Shown here in pieces: positions 35,729-44,491 of a stretch of 64,000 nt of DNA. Under the pieces are notes generated by a model, which saw only the letters and a list, made by a program, of their open reading frames with translations, searched no databases and was not told where the DNA came from. Source of the stretch: Lewinellaceae bacterium. Its GTDB lineage: Bacteria; Bacteroidota; Bacteroidia; Chitinophagales; Saprospiraceae. The number at the start of each line of letters is the position of its first letter. Position 1 is the first letter of the stretch. The position numbers were made by a program, and so were the translations under genes. The stretch is taken from positions 434,001 to 498,000 of the forward strand of contig JACJXZ010000004.1 of assembly GCA_020636375.1 (NCBI GenBank), given 5' to 3'.

Positions 35729-36121
35729 GGCAGCTCACCATACTGCTGGACATTTTGGATCTGTTTGTGTAAATGACCTGGAACCTGCGTTCTTTTCACC
35801 TTTACCCGCTTCCAGCTTCCAAGGGCGCGATTCCTTTTTGTACCCCTTGCTCGGTTTTAGGTTTTAGGCTATAGGTTGTAGGGGGGCAACCCAGGCCTAA
35901 TCGGGCACTCAACAGGCGCCTAACGCCCAAAACCTAATATTTAGCCGGCCGACTGGACGGGCCTAAATCCTCCTAACCCCGAAGGGGGCACAATTTAGCA
36001 TCGCACCCGCTTCCCATTTTACACGCCCCGGCAATGCCGGCTTGATTTTTCCTGCTTTTTCAGCAACAAAACCCCGAAAATGCCGTAACAAATTTCTGAG
36101 AATACTATTTTGCTTGTCCGA

Positions 36122-36157
36122 GGCCGCTTTCCCGAGGGAATAGCGGCTTCTTTTTTT
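36122..36157 (+). terminator. Intrinsic terminator far from any gene
   Basis: GGCCGCTTTCCC-GA-GGGAATAGCGGC forms a stem with one bulge, followed by TTCTTTTTTT. It lies ~395 bp after the last YeeE stop. It may end a long 3' UTR or an unannotated small RNA between 35729 and 36157. The 35729-36120 stretch otherwise shows only repeat-like fragments and no protein frame. Confidence 0.6.
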
Positions 36158-36159
36158 GG

Positions 36160-36260
36160 ACAGGATGGTACAGGATGGACAGGATGGACAGGATGGACAG
36201 GGTAGACAGGATTAACAGGATTTGGAAGTAGACAGGATTAACAGGATTAACAGGATTAGC
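36160..36260. repeat. ACAGGATGG / ACAGGATTA tandem run
   Basis: About nine imperfect 9-10 bp units (GGACAGGATGGACAGGATGG, then ACAGGATTAACAGGATTAAC). Related runs occur between sufD and sufS (49823-50060). Confidence 0.75.
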
Positions 36261-36507
36261 GGAGCGGCCGTGGGCGGAATGCGGTTGATGGTTCCCTCGA
36301 CAGGCTCGGGGTCAGGTTGGTTGGCAATCAACGGCTTAGTGGTTACAGCTGGTCAACAACAAACTTCCCCCGAGAGAGTCGAGGGGAACTGGCAACTGCC
36401 CCGGAACTTTAGTGTCGCAGGTTGAAAAATAATAAAAACATATGTTGTTCGCGAGAGACTGTGTCTCGATGCGGGATAATGAGTAAGTCTCCGACTTACG
36501 TCAGCAA

Positions 36508-36688
36508 TTTCTCATGTAGAGCATGCACGTATCGCCACAAAAATTTATCCGGCTCAAAGAGACGGACACAAAGGCACCAAATCCGCACTAAATTTAGTGC
36601 GGATTTGGTGGTTTAGTGCCCGTCTGGTCAGCCGGGTAAACTTTCGTGGCATCCTCTCGCCGCGTGCGCACCTTACATGAGAAACTAC
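36508..36688. mobile_element. Inner palindromic element with a 36-bp perfect core
   Basis: The core is CACCAAATCCGCACTAAA followed immediately by its exact complement (36575-36610). Outward the arms keep matching: GACGGACAC / GTGCCCGTC, ATCCGG / CCGGGTAAA, GCCAC / GTGGC, and TTTCTCATGTA / TACATGAGAAA. It lies within the loop of the 36399-36982 element. Confidence 0.7.
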
Positions 36689-36693
36689 TGGAC

Positions 36694-36856
36694 TAAGGGA
36701 TCGCGCAACAATAACTTACCCATCTATAGTCGTTCTTTTGCGCGCTGGCGGCGTTGCCAAGCCTCGCCGTAGCTGGGCTATGCCTACGTTTGGCGCCTTG
36801 CCAGCACACAAAATAACTTCCTCTATTTTGGGTAACTTATTATTGCGCGATCCCTT
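36694..36856. mobile_element. 163-bp palindromic (MITE-like) element, family B copy 1
   Basis: The termini TAAGGGATCGCGCAACAATA and ATTATTGCGCGATCCCTTA are inverted repeats. The halves align throughout (ACTTACCC/GGGTAACTT, GCGCTGGCGGCG/CGCCTTGCCAGC). A second copy in opposite orientation is at 59463-59625. No ORF. Confidence 0.78.
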
Positions 36857-37056
36857 ACGTGGATAAGAAGGCCAGAAATACGCAAGTCGGAGACTTGCAA
36901 GTTGAACCGCATCGCGTCATAGACGCTCGCGAACAGAAGAGGGATTATAAGTATTCAACCTGCGGCACTATCGTTCCGGAGGCATTAAGGGCCTCCAGCC
37001 TCATTTATCGTTCCTCTTTCTTATCTTCGCCGCAGCCAAACCATTCTCATCGACGT

Positions 37057-37947
37057 ATGCGCCAGAACCGGCCCTCCGAATTTGACGAATCCAGGTTTCA
37101 GGAGATCATCGAATATTACGACGCTACCCGTTTCGATTATCGGGTAGCCTGGCTAAGCCGGGACAATCCCTCCATTCATTTCGGTTTTTACGGGCAGGGC
37201 GCCGATAAACATGCGGCTGCTCTGGAGAACACCAACCGGGTGCTGGCCGGCCTGGCGGGCCTGTCCGCCGGCTGCCGTGTTCTCGATGCCGGCTGCGGCA
37301 ACGGCGGCAGTTGCCTGTGGCTGGCCCGCCACCTTCAGGCAGAGGCCGTAGGCATTACGCCCGTATCCAGCCAGGTGGAGGAGGCCCGGCGATTGGCCCT
37401 CCTGCACGGGCTGGCAGAGCGGGTGGAATTCCGGCAGGCCGATTACTGCCAGGCGCCGTTCGAATCAGAGAGTTTCGATTGTGTCTGGGCTTGCGAAAGC
37501 CTCTGCCATGCTCCCGAAAAAAAAGCGTTCTACCGGGAGGCTTTCCGCCTGTTGAAACCGGGAGGCCGGCTGGTAGCCGCAGAATACGTCCGCGCCCGCC
37601 GGCCCTTGCCGCCCGGCGGCGAACGGCTGCTCCTCAGCTGGCTCAACCGCTGGGCAATTCCCGATATCGACACGCCGGAAGAACACGCTGCCCATGCCCG
37701 CTCCGCCGGCTTTCAGGAGATAAGCCTCCGGGATTACACCGCTCATACCTGGGTCTCCCTGAAAAACCTGCACAAGATCGCCCGCCGTTGGTTGTGGGCC
37801 GATTACGTACTCTACGGATTGGGGATACGCTCCAAAGCTCAGCACCACAATATCATCGGCAGCATCCGCCAGTTCCAGGCCCTGAACCAGGGGCTTTGGT
37901 TCTACGCGGTGCTCACTGCCCGGAAGCCCGCAGGCGGGAAAGGATAA
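37057..37947 (+). CDS. Class I SAM-dependent methyltransferase (tocopherol/UbiE-like)
   Basis: 296 residues from ATG 37057 (MRQNRPSEFDESRFQEII); the frame extends upstream into the repeat element and is not used there. SAM motif I is RVLDAGCGNGGS (74-85), the acidic turn follows at AVGITPVSSQVEEAR, and post-motifs read FRQADYCQAPFESESFDCVWACESLCHA and LLKPGGRLVAAEY. The pattern is that of gamma-tocopherol/sterol/UbiE-type small-molecule methyltransferases. The substrate cannot be named from sequence. It is an isolated gene. Confidence 0.8.
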   Translation: MRQNRPSEFDESRFQEIIEYYDATRFDYRVAWLSRDNPSIHFGFYGQGADKHAAALENTNRVLAGLAGLSAGCRVLDAGCGNGGSCLWLARHLQAEAVGITPVSSQVEEARRLALLHGLAERVEFRQADYCQAPFESESFDCVWACESLCHAPEKKAFYREAFRLLKPGGRLVAAEYVRARRPLPPGGERLLLSWLNRWAIPDIDTPEEHAAHARSAGFQEISLRDYTAHTWVSLKNLHKIARRWLWADYVLYGLGIRSKAQHHNIIGSIRQFQALNQGLWFYAVLTARKPAGGKG

Positions 37948-38067
37948 AAAAAAACAAGGCGGTCGAATTCCAAAATAATCCTGATTATAGCAGCTTAATT
38001 ATCAGAATACTGCGCGGAAACCCGTAAGGACCGTTCCCCGTTTGGCGGCTGCCCCTCAAATCCTGGA

Positions 38068-38099
38068 TTTTGGAATTACCCGTATAAATAGTATACTTG
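38068..38099 (+). promoter_or_regulatory. Bacteroidota-type promoter of mltA
   Basis: TTTTG (38068-38072), 19 bp, then TATACTTG (38092-38099). This matches the -33 TTTG / -7 TAnnTTTG arrangement with correct spacing, 27 bp before the chosen ATG at 38126. Confidence 0.5.
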
Positions 38100-38125
38100 C
38101 TAAATGGCCCAAGCTCCCGGTGGCA

Positions 38126-39340
38126 ATGAATAAACATAAAACCCTGGTTATCATCTTTTTCGCCTTTTTTGCCGGCTGTTCGCCGCCGGCAGAGCAAGGC
38201 GATCTGCCCTCCTCCTCCGACGGAGCGGACTCACTCGTGCTGGATGGAAAGGGATACGCCTCCCGGCCCCGCCTGCGGCGGGACGGGCGCCTGGCCGGGC
38301 TGCCCAGGATGGCGGATGTTTACCAACCTGTTTTCCTGGACACCATCGACCTTCCCATTATCGACGCCAAATTTGTGGACGCCCTGGAACAGAACCTCGA
38401 ACTGCTGCGGCTGCAGCAGCGGAAGAGAAACCAGCAAGTGGGCGGCCTCCGGATCACCTTTGAGGAGCTGGAAGAGACCATCCGGACTTTGATCGCCTGG
38501 CAGCACACCAAGCCGCTGGGCCTCCACGAACACCTGGACGCCTACCAGATCTGGGGCGCAGACCGCCGCAGCAACGTGCGGTTTACCGGTTATTTCACGC
38601 CGGTGGTCAAGGTGAGAAAAGAACCGCAGGGGCATTATCAACACCCCCTCTACGACCGCCCCCTGGATTGGGAGGGCGACCTGCCTACCCGCAGCGAAAT
38701 TGAAGGAAAGGGCATGCTGGCCGGCCTGGGCCTGGAACTGGCCTATGCGGCCGACAAGGTAGACGTCTATTACATGCAGGTACAGGGATCCGGTTTCGTG
38801 GAATATTCCGATGGCAAGCTCGACCTCTTTGCCTATAACGGGACTAACCGGCAGCCCTACCGCAGTATTGAAAAATATATCATTGGCAGAGAAGATATCC
38901 CCCTCAACAACCTCTCTATCAGCGGCATCCGCCGTTACCTCCGGCAGAACCCCGCTCTTCGGGACACCATCCTGTTCCAGAATCCTTCCTATACGTTCTT
39001 TACCCGCAAGCGTTCTGCCCGGCCCAAAGGAGCCGGCAGCGTCCCGCTCCTGACCGGCTACTCCATTGCCGTCGACCGCCGGTACATCCCCCTGGGCAGT
39101 TGCCTGCTGGCCGCTTTTCCCGTTTATGACCGGGAACAACACCGCGTGGTCGGCCATGAGTACCGGTTTCTGGTCGCCCAGGATGTGGGCGGCGCGATCA
39201 AAGGGGCCGGCCATGTCGACTTCTACACCGGCGTAGGGAGCGAAGCCGCCCGGCAGGCGGGCCGCATCAACTATTATGGCCGGTTGTGGCTGCTCCTGCC
39301 CAAATCCCCAAAGGCACAGTTTATTTCTGTCGAAGAATAA
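38126..39340 (+). CDS. mltA: Membrane-bound lytic murein transglycosylase A
   Basis: 404 residues from ATG 38126, a lipoprotein (FFAGC, C18). The MltA domain is recognisable: VRFTGYFTPVVKVRKEPQGHYQHPLY, VDVYYMQVQGSGFVEY, NGTNRQPYRSI. The C-terminal 3D domain has the aspartates D353 and D365 (VAQDVGGAIKGAGHVDFYTG), the catalytic-site pattern of MltA. It should cleave the glycan backbone to 1,6-anhydro-muropeptides from the outer membrane. Length is typical. Confidence 0.9.
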   Translation: MNKHKTLVIIFFAFFAGCSPPAEQGDLPSSSDGADSLVLDGKGYASRPRLRRDGRLAGLPRMADVYQPVFLDTIDLPIIDAKFVDALEQNLELLRLQQRKRNQQVGGLRITFEELEETIRTLIAWQHTKPLGLHEHLDAYQIWGADRRSNVRFTGYFTPVVKVRKEPQGHYQHPLYDRPLDWEGDLPTRSEIEGKGMLAGLGLELAYAADKVDVYYMQVQGSGFVEYSDGKLDLFAYNGTNRQPYRSIEKYIIGREDIPLNNLSISGIRRYLRQNPALRDTILFQNPSYTFFTRKRSARPKGAGSVPLLTGYSIAVDRRYIPLGSCLLAAFPVYDREQHRVVGHEYRFLVAQDVGGAIKGAGHVDFYTGVGSEAARQAGRINYYGRLWLLLPKSPKAQFISVEE

Positions 39341-40316
39341 TATATATTAATTTTTTGGCACATGTTTTGCTGTATATAGAAGTATATGACGTAATGTGAA
39401 AAACATTGAAAAACAGCAGAAAAATGAATAGATTTTACTTCAGTTTAATATATAATATATATATTTGTCCCTGCCCCCCTCCACAACCCAAACCATCCCC
39501 CCTTGCCCCCAATTCGTCCCCCCTGTTTTATGAACCTGCCGTTGCAGGGCCCTTTTTTCCCAATTCGTTCAAACTAGTTACATTATGCACAATCTCTTAC
39601 ACCTTCTCCAAGCCGCTTTCGGCCCTCCGCCGCAAATCTGCGCATCAACCATTCTTTTATTTTCCCGGACTAAACATCCTCCAACGGATTAGATCAGGTT
39701 TGGCATACGTTTTATGCTCTGCCGGAGTATCAGGCGCCCGGGCGAACCGCCCGCATGGCGAGCAACCGGCGCTGCAGGAACAGCCTAACCTGCCTGGCCA
39801 GGTGTTTGCGTATTCCCGGAGTATCTGCCGGCGAAACGCCTGCCTCGTGGCGTGAAACTGCCGCTGAGGAAGCCCTCCTCGTGATCGGTTCATCCGTTCT
39901 TGTCCTGCCCGTGCAGGGCAACCGGATTTGAAGGCAACACCTTCAACCGCCGTTTGCGGAGGCTTACATTCAAGCCTGTTTTCACATCCCAGGGTATGCT
40001 GTTCTTTTGAACTGCCTGCAAACCAGTTCCGGCAGCCCCTTTGCTGCACCTGTTTGACGACGAACCGGCCCAGGGCGGAGAGCCACCCTTGTGTCCTCTC
40101 CGGGCCCTTAGCATTGTTTCCGTTGTACGTCAACGGATAGCCATCTTCATGCCCATGCCAAACGGCTTTGGGACTTTTGCCGGTGCCCGGCAGGAGACGG
40201 CCGCCGTATGCCTTGTGTTCAACCCATCCGGTAAACTTCCCCCCCCTTTAGCCCTGCAGGCGCCGCCGGCAGGGGCTGGCAAACTATTTCTTCAACCCAA
40301 CCACAACTTAGGAATA
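39341..40316 (+). other. 976-bp spacer without a recognisable gene
   Basis: The first ~120 bp are AT-rich (TATATATTAATTTTTTGG, TATAATATATATATTTG), suggesting promoters. The remaining ~800 bp are GC-rich, with frames open on both strands (for example 39406-39855 plus and 39657-40133 minus). Their translations are rich in Arg, Cys, Pro and Ser and lack protein-like periodicity. I looked for tmRNA, RNase P and cobalamin-riboswitch signatures and found none. It may be decayed coding sequence or an unrecognised RNA. Confidence 0.3.
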
Positions 40317-40499
40317 ATGGCACGCAACAATAAATCATCCAAAGCAGAAGGGCTCGTCACATGGATCATCTTTTTGGCTGGCGCACTCGGCGCTTTCTAT
40401 CTCTTTTCCGGAAAAGGAAGCACGGTGGCCAACCCCGGCCAGTCGATCGAAGCGCCGGCAGAGGTGGCACAACTTTCGCAGCAGGAGGTTTACCAGTGA
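40317..40499 (+). CDS. Small single-pass membrane protein, hypothetical
   Basis: 60 residues: a short basic N-terminus (MARNNKSSKAEG), one membrane segment (~13-32, LVTWIIFLAGALGAFYLFSG) and a polar tail ending SQQEVYQ. No family recognised. The start is chosen at ATG 40317 because the upstream extension is not protein-like. It may be translated from the same transcript as part of the unexplained upstream spacer. Confidence 0.5.
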   Translation: MARNNKSSKAEGLVTWIIFLAGALGAFYLFSGKGSTVANPGQSIEAPAEVAQLSQQEVYQ

Positions 40500-40568
40500 C
40501 CTAAGGACCTCGGCGTGAGGCCTCGGCGTGAGCTCGGTCGAACGCTCGGTAGAACGCTCGACAAATTG

Positions 40569-40660
40569 CTGTTGTCGGTTGTTAGTTGTCCGTTAGGGAA
40601 CCCAATTGTTCCGGCGTCCCCAGGGCCAAACCAACAACCAACAACAAACAACAAACAACC
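40569..40660. repeat. GTTG/CAAC word hairpin
   Basis: GCTGTTGTCGGTTGTTAGTT is mirrored by CCAACAACCAACAACAAAC further on. The sequence just before it (GAGCTCGGTCGAACGCTCGG) also occurs inverted within the elements at 61426 and 62235. Confidence 0.55.
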
Positions 40661-40792
40661 GCCTCATCGCTTCCCTCCGGAAGCGCCCGCAGCCGGCAAA
40701 ACGAAAAAAGCCGGGAAGGCGTACAAATTTTCCGGGCCTTCTCAAATCAATTTTGGCGGATATTTGTTACTCTTGTGCTCAATCGTTTAGCC

Positions 40793-41008
40793 ATGCATAC
40801 AATAAAAAGCTTACTGGAGCGCTCCGCTTTCGGCGTTTGCAGCTATCTCGGCGAAAAGATGGGGGTAGCCTCTGCGCGGGTCCGCCTTTACTTCATCTAT
40901 CTTTCCTTTGTCGCCCTGGGTTCGCCGGTCATTTTTTACCTTTTTGTAGCTTTCTGGATCAACCTGAAAAAATACGTGAAGCACAAGCGTTCCCTCATTT
41001 GGGAATAA
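40793..41008 (+). CDS. Short PspC-like membrane protein
   Basis: 71 residues. It matches the small Bacteroidota PspC-type proteins: LLERSAFGVCSYLGEKMGVASARVRLYFIYLSFVALGSPVIFYLFVAFWINLKKYVK, with one or two membrane segments. PspC senses membrane stress in enterobacteria, but no other psp gene is nearby and the role here is unproven. The TAA stop shares its last base with the first base of a palindromic element. Confidence 0.7.
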   Translation: MHTIKSLLERSAFGVCSYLGEKMGVASARVRLYFIYLSFVALGSPVIFYLFVAFWINLKKYVKHKRSLIWE

Positions 41009-41203
41009 GAGCATGTTTGGAGGTGGTGCTTTGGAGGCGAACCTGCCTGCTCGCCAGCTCGCTGGCAGGCAGGAATGGTCGATTTTGGGTTCTCATGAGG
41101 CTCATTTTCGAGGCCATAGCAGCGCTATGGGCGAGGAAATAGCCGAAATGAGGTTCCAAAAGCGGGCATTTGCAGCCCAAATGACTACCTCCCAACATGC
41201 TCT
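41008..41203. mobile_element. 196-bp palindromic (MITE-like) element, family A copy 2
   Basis: The ends AGAGCATGTTTGGAGG and CCTCCCAACATGCTCT match family A at 19129, and the internal blocks align (GGTTCTCATGAGG, TGAGGTTCCAAAAGCGG, TTTGCAGCCCAAA). It is longer than copy 1 owing to a ~32-bp GC-rich palindromic insert near 41046-41078. It starts at the last base of the PspC-like stop codon and ends 4 bp before the DUF4159 stop, so it fills the convergent spacer completely. Confidence 0.75.
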
Positions 41204-41206
41204 AAG

Positions 41207-41866
41207 CTATTGTTCAAAAGCATAGCGGACGATGTTGGCGCCCATGCGCAGGGCCTGGAGGCGCACCTCTTCAGGGTCGTTGTGGACGTCCTGGTCCTCC
41301 CACCCATCTCCCAGGTCGCATTCGTAGGTATAAAAGCAGATGAGGCGGCCTTCCCAGAACAGGCCGAAACCTTGCGGAGGCTTATCGTCGTGTTTGTGGA
41401 TTTTGGGCAGCCCGTTCTTGAAATCAAACTGCTGTTTGTAGATTTCGTGTTCGAAGGGCAATTCTATGAATGCCAGTTCGGGAAAGGCTTTCTTCATGGC
41501 CACCCGCACATACTGGTCCATTCCGTAATTGTCGTCGATGTGCAGGAAACCGCCGCCGATGAGGTAATTCCGGAGGTTCTCCGCCTCTGCATCGGAAAAA
41601 ACGACGTTGCCGTGCCCGGTCATGTGCACAAAGGCAAAGTTGAACAGCTCGGCGCTGCCGACTTCCACCTCGGCGTAGTCGGTGTCGAAGCTGGTCCCGA
41701 GGTGCTGGTTGCAAAACCGGGCCAGGTTGGGCAGTGAGGTGGGGTTGGCGTACCAGTCGCCGCCGCCGTTGTATTTAAGCAGGGCCATGCGCAGGGCCGG
41801 CGCCTCGTCTGCCCCTCTGAATGAAAAGGCGGCCAGGATAAGCAAGGCTAACAGTGTTCGCTTCAT
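41207..41866 (-). CDS. DUF4159 domain-containing secreted protein
   Basis: 219 residues from ATG 41866 (MKRTLLALLILAAFSFRGAD, signal peptide). The mature protein fits DUF4159: LLKYNGGGDWYANPTSLPNLARFCNQHLGTSF, FNFAFVHMTGHGNVVFSDAEAENLRNYLIGGGFLHIDDNYGMD, and WEDQDVHNDPEEVRLQALRMGANIVRYAF. The fold is thought to be glutamine-amidotransferase-like (ThuA-like), but the activity is unknown. It starts 10 bp after rsmE on the same strand, so the two are probably co-transcribed. Confidence 0.82.
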   Translation of the reverse strand: MKRTLLALLILAAFSFRGADEAPALRMALLKYNGGGDWYANPTSLPNLARFCNQHLGTSFDTDYAEVEVGSAELFNFAFVHMTGHGNVVFSDAEAENLRNYLIGGGFLHIDDNYGMDQYVRVAMKKAFPELAFIELPFEHEIYKQQFDFKNGLPKIHKHDDKPPQGFGLFWEGRLICFYTYECDLGDGWEDQDVHNDPEEVRLQALRMGANIVRYAFEQ

Positions 41867-41876
41867 AGACAGAAGA

Positions 41877-42584
41877 TCATTCATTTAACAAGTTAATGGT
41901 ATGGCAGGCTACGATGCCTGCCGTCTCCGTACGGAGCCTGCCGGGGCCCAGGCTTACGGGAACGAAGCCGGCGGCTTCGGCAGCCCGGGCTTCTCCCGGG
42001 CTGAACCCTCCTTCGGGCCCTATCAGTATGCAAACGTCCCGGCCGGGCTGGTAGTTGTCTTTTAAATGCCCCTTAACGCCCGGCCCCAGGTAGGCGATGA
42101 ATTTCTGGGTTCCGGGATCCGCCGGGAGCTGGATGAAGCGGGCGAAGGAAGTGAGTTCCTGCAGCCGGGGCAGCTCTGCCTTCAGGGATTGCTTCATGGC
42201 GGAAACCATTACCTTGCTGAGGCGGTCCGCCCGCAGCTTCCGGCGCTCTGAATGTTCACAGGACAAAGGGGTGACCTCATCTACGCCGATCTCGGTGGCT
42301 TTTTCCAGGAACCATTCGAAACGGGCGATGTTCTTCGTCGGGGCCACGGCCAGGTGCAGGCAGTGGTTGCGGGGAGGCGGAGCGGGCAGTGCTTTTTCTA
42401 TGGCGGCAGTGCACTGTTTTTTGCCGGTTTCTACGATCCGGGCTTCGTACAGCCCCCCCTTGCCGTCCGTCAGGTGGATGATGTCGCCGGCTTTGTGGCG
42501 CAGGGCCTGGATACAGTGGCGGGCCTCGTCTTCCGGAAGGCTGGCCAGGCCGCCCTCTATATGGGGTGTATAAAATAAGTTCAT
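41877..42584 (-). CDS. rsmE: 16S rRNA (uracil-1498-N3)-methyltransferase RsmE
   Basis: 235 residues from ATG 42584 (MNLFYTPHIEGG), chosen over an upstream ATG at 42641 because RsmE proteins begin near this point. The N-terminal PUA-like domain holds DEARHCIQALRHKAGDIIHLTDGKGGLY. The SPOUT domain holds APTKNIARFEWFLEKATEIGVDEVTPLSCEHSERR and the knot motif IGPEGGFSPGEARAAEAAGF...VSLGPGRLRTETA. It methylates U1498 of 16S rRNA with SAM. It is divergent from rseP. Confidence 0.92.
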   Translation of the reverse strand: MNLFYTPHIEGGLASLPEDEARHCIQALRHKAGDIIHLTDGKGGLYEARIVETGKKQCTAAIEKALPAPPPRNHCLHLAVAPTKNIARFEWFLEKATEIGVDEVTPLSCEHSERRKLRADRLSKVMVSAMKQSLKAELPRLQELTSFARFIQLPADPGTQKFIAYLGPGVKGHLKDNYQPGRDVCILIGPEGGFSPGEARAAEAAGFVPVSLGPGRLRTETAGIVACHTINLLNE

Positions 42585-42648
42585 AGCATAATATTGGCCA
42601 TTCATCGGTTTTGGCGGGAGCGGCGTATAATTTTTTGGCAAATCCTCT

Positions 42649-42656
42649 TACCTTTG
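42649..42656 (+). promoter_or_regulatory. TACCTTTG -7 box upstream of rseP
   Basis: It matches TAnnTTTG exactly. T-rich TTTTTTGG lies only 11 bp upstream rather than ~19. The leader to the ATG at 42774 would be ~110 nt. Confidence 0.4.
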
Positions 42657-42773
42657 CGTCCGCTTACGCAACATTAGGAAAAATAATCCTGTTTTTTATC
42701 CGATTGTTTAGTTTGTGTTCCAACTAAAATTTTTGCCAGGATTTTTTCTTCAAATTTTAGACTGTAGCGATAT

Positions 42774-44123
42774 ATGGATTATGTGATAATGGTGGGGCAG
42801 CTGATGCTGAGCCTTTCGATCTTGATCGTACTGCACGAGATGGGGCATTTTTTCCCCGCCCGGCTCTTCGGCACCCGTGTGGAGAAGTTCTACCTCTTCT
42901 TCGACCCTTGGTTCTCCCTGTTCAAGTATAAAAAGGGCGAGACTGAATACGGCATCGGATGGCTGCCGCTGGGCGGTTACGTCAAGATCTCAGGAATGAT
43001 CGACGAGAGTTTTGACACCGAACAGATGAAGCAGGACCCCCAGCCCTGGGAATTCCGCTCCAAGCCGGCCTGGCAGCGGCTGGTCATCATGCTGGGCGGG
43101 GTGACGGTCAATTTCCTCCTCGGCTTTTTCATATACGGCATGGTGTTGTGGTACTGGGGAGAAGAATACCTGCCCAATGAGAACGTCAAATACGGCATAT
43201 TTGTCGATTCCCTGGGCTACGACCTGGGGCTGCGGGACGGCGACCACATCCTGTCCGTCGGCGGCCAACCCTTCGAAAAATTCAACGACCGGCAGGTGGT
43301 CCGGGAAATCATCATCAACAACGCCAGCTCCCTGGAGGTCCGGAGGGACGGCCAGGCCCAGGAAATAGCGATCGACCCCCGGTTCGTCTCCATCCTGGCC
43401 AGCCACGAGAACAAAGACAAGCCGCTTTTTTCTGCCCGGGTGCCCTTTATTGCCGCCAAACTGGTGAAAAATTCCCCCGCCGAGGAAGCTGGCATCAGGG
43501 AAATGGACAAAGTCATAGCGCTAAACGGTACGCCCACGCCTTATTTCAGCGACTTTTACAAACTGGCGCGGGAATTGAAAAGCGAGCCGGTGGACGTCAC
43601 GGTCGTCCGGGAAGAGAAAGACACCATGACGATGAGCATGACCACCACCGAGAACGGCACGATCGGCATATACCCCTACAACGCCGCCTATTTCTTCAAA
43701 ACGGAACGGCAGGAGTATACCCTGGCGGAGGCCTTGCCTGCCGGAGTAGCCATGGGCTGGTCTTTCCTGCGCGACCAGGCGAAGGCGTTCGGCCAGATCT
43801 TCCGGGGCCGGATCAAGGCCAAAGACAGCTTAGGCGGCTTCGGCACCATCGGCTCTATGTTCGGCAACGAATGGCAATGGGAGCGCTTCTGGCGCATGAC
43901 GGCCATCCTCTCCCTCATCCTGGCTTTCATGAACCTGCTGCCCATCCCCGCCCTCGACGGCGGGCACGTCATGTTCCTCCTCTACGAAGCAGTCACCGGC
44001 CGCAAACCGAGCGATAAGTTCCTGGAGTACGCCACCCTGATCGGCTTTATCCTGGTGCTCGGCCTGGTACTGTACGCCAACGGGCTGGATTTCTTCCGGA
44101 GTTTCGGGGATTGGTTCAAATAA
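42774..44123 (+). CDS. rseP: RseP-type site-2 membrane metalloprotease
   Basis: 449 residues. The zinc motif is H21-E22-M-G-H25 in the first membrane helix (LHEMGHFFPARLFG). After YGIGWLPLGGYVKISGM come a second helix, then two PDZ domains (~125-205 and ~215-300), and the third M50 motif NLLPIPALDGGHVMF near residue 388. RseP cleaves membrane-bound anti-sigma factors after a first site-1 cut. Its substrate here is unknown. Length is typical of the family. Confidence 0.92.
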   Translation: MDYVIMVGQLMLSLSILIVLHEMGHFFPARLFGTRVEKFYLFFDPWFSLFKYKKGETEYGIGWLPLGGYVKISGMIDESFDTEQMKQDPQPWEFRSKPAWQRLVIMLGGVTVNFLLGFFIYGMVLWYWGEEYLPNENVKYGIFVDSLGYDLGLRDGDHILSVGGQPFEKFNDRQVVREIIINNASSLEVRRDGQAQEIAIDPRFVSILASHENKDKPLFSARVPFIAAKLVKNSPAEEAGIREMDKVIALNGTPTPYFSDFYKLARELKSEPVDVTVVREEKDTMTMSMTTTENGTIGIYPYNAAYFFKTERQEYTLAEALPAGVAMGWSFLRDQAKAFGQIFRGRIKAKDSLGGFGTIGSMFGNEWQWERFWRMTAILSLILAFMNLLPIPALDGGHVMFLLYEAVTGRKPSDKFLEYATLIGFILVLGLVLYANGLDFFRSFGDWFK

Positions 44124-44162
44124 TGTGTATACGTGTATTTGTGAGGCTGCTCCGGAAAGTCC

Positions 44163-44330
44163 GACAAAGGAATGAATGACTGGAGGCCCGTCCTCATTCC
44201 TCGGCCGGGTAAAAATGAAGGAATGAATAAAGTGGCGATGTATTTTAAATTGATATTCATTGACAAACACATGATTGCGTTTATTCATTCCATCATTCCT
44301 TCGTTCCATCATTCCTTAACGAAGGTTTCC
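44163..44330. repeat. GGAATGA / TCATTCC word hairpin
   Basis: AAAGGAATGAATGACTGG and GAAGGAATGAATAAAG are mirrored by TTTATTCATTCCATCATTCC and CATCATTCCTTAACG. It fills most of the 368-bp gap between rseP and the first tRNA; the rest (44331-44437) shows nothing else. The same word forms the hairpin before sufB at 46064. Confidence 0.6.
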
Positions 44331-44437
44331 GGAGTGCCCTCACATATGCACAAGGCCTGGCCGATGCGTTTTAGGCAGGCAGGATGCCGGGGGCAGGAAC
44401 TTTTTTTCAGCGGCAGGCATTTAGGCAATGCACTTTC

Positions 44438-44469
44438 TTGGAAGAAAAGCGGAATTTTGCCTAACTTTG
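44438..44469 (+). promoter_or_regulatory. Promoter of tRNA-Leu(CAA)
   Basis: TTG (44438-44440), 21 bp, then TAACTTTG (44462-44469), matching the -33/-7 pattern of Bacteroidota. The tRNA begins 23 bp downstream. Confidence 0.5.
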
Positions 44470-44491
44470 CATTCCGAAAAAAGCAAAGGCT

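Larger units (their letters stand above)
36399..36982. mobile_element. 584-bp nested inverted-repeat element (outer shell)
   Basis: The outer arms are ~100 bp: CCGGAACTTTAGTGTCGCAG, then TGTTCGCGAG, CGATGCGG and AAGTCTCCGACTTACG on the left. On the right the complement reads CGCAAGTCGGAGACTT, CCGCATCG, CTCGCGAACA, CCTGCGGCACTATCGTTCCG. Between the arms lie two further palindromic elements (36508-36688 and 36694-36856). No frame in it looks protein-coding. Confidence 0.7.

Noticed and set aside
39657..40133. 158-codon minus-strand frame in the unexplained spacer
   Set aside because: Its composition (Arg, Gln, Cys, Pro) and the lack of hydrophobic periodicity do not suggest a protein. It is kept only as part of the spacer note.
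39341..40316. tmRNA, RNase P RNA or cobalamin riboswitch
   Set aside because: No TPsiC-like arm with tRNA ends, no RNase P conserved core and no B12-box sequence could be found on either strand.
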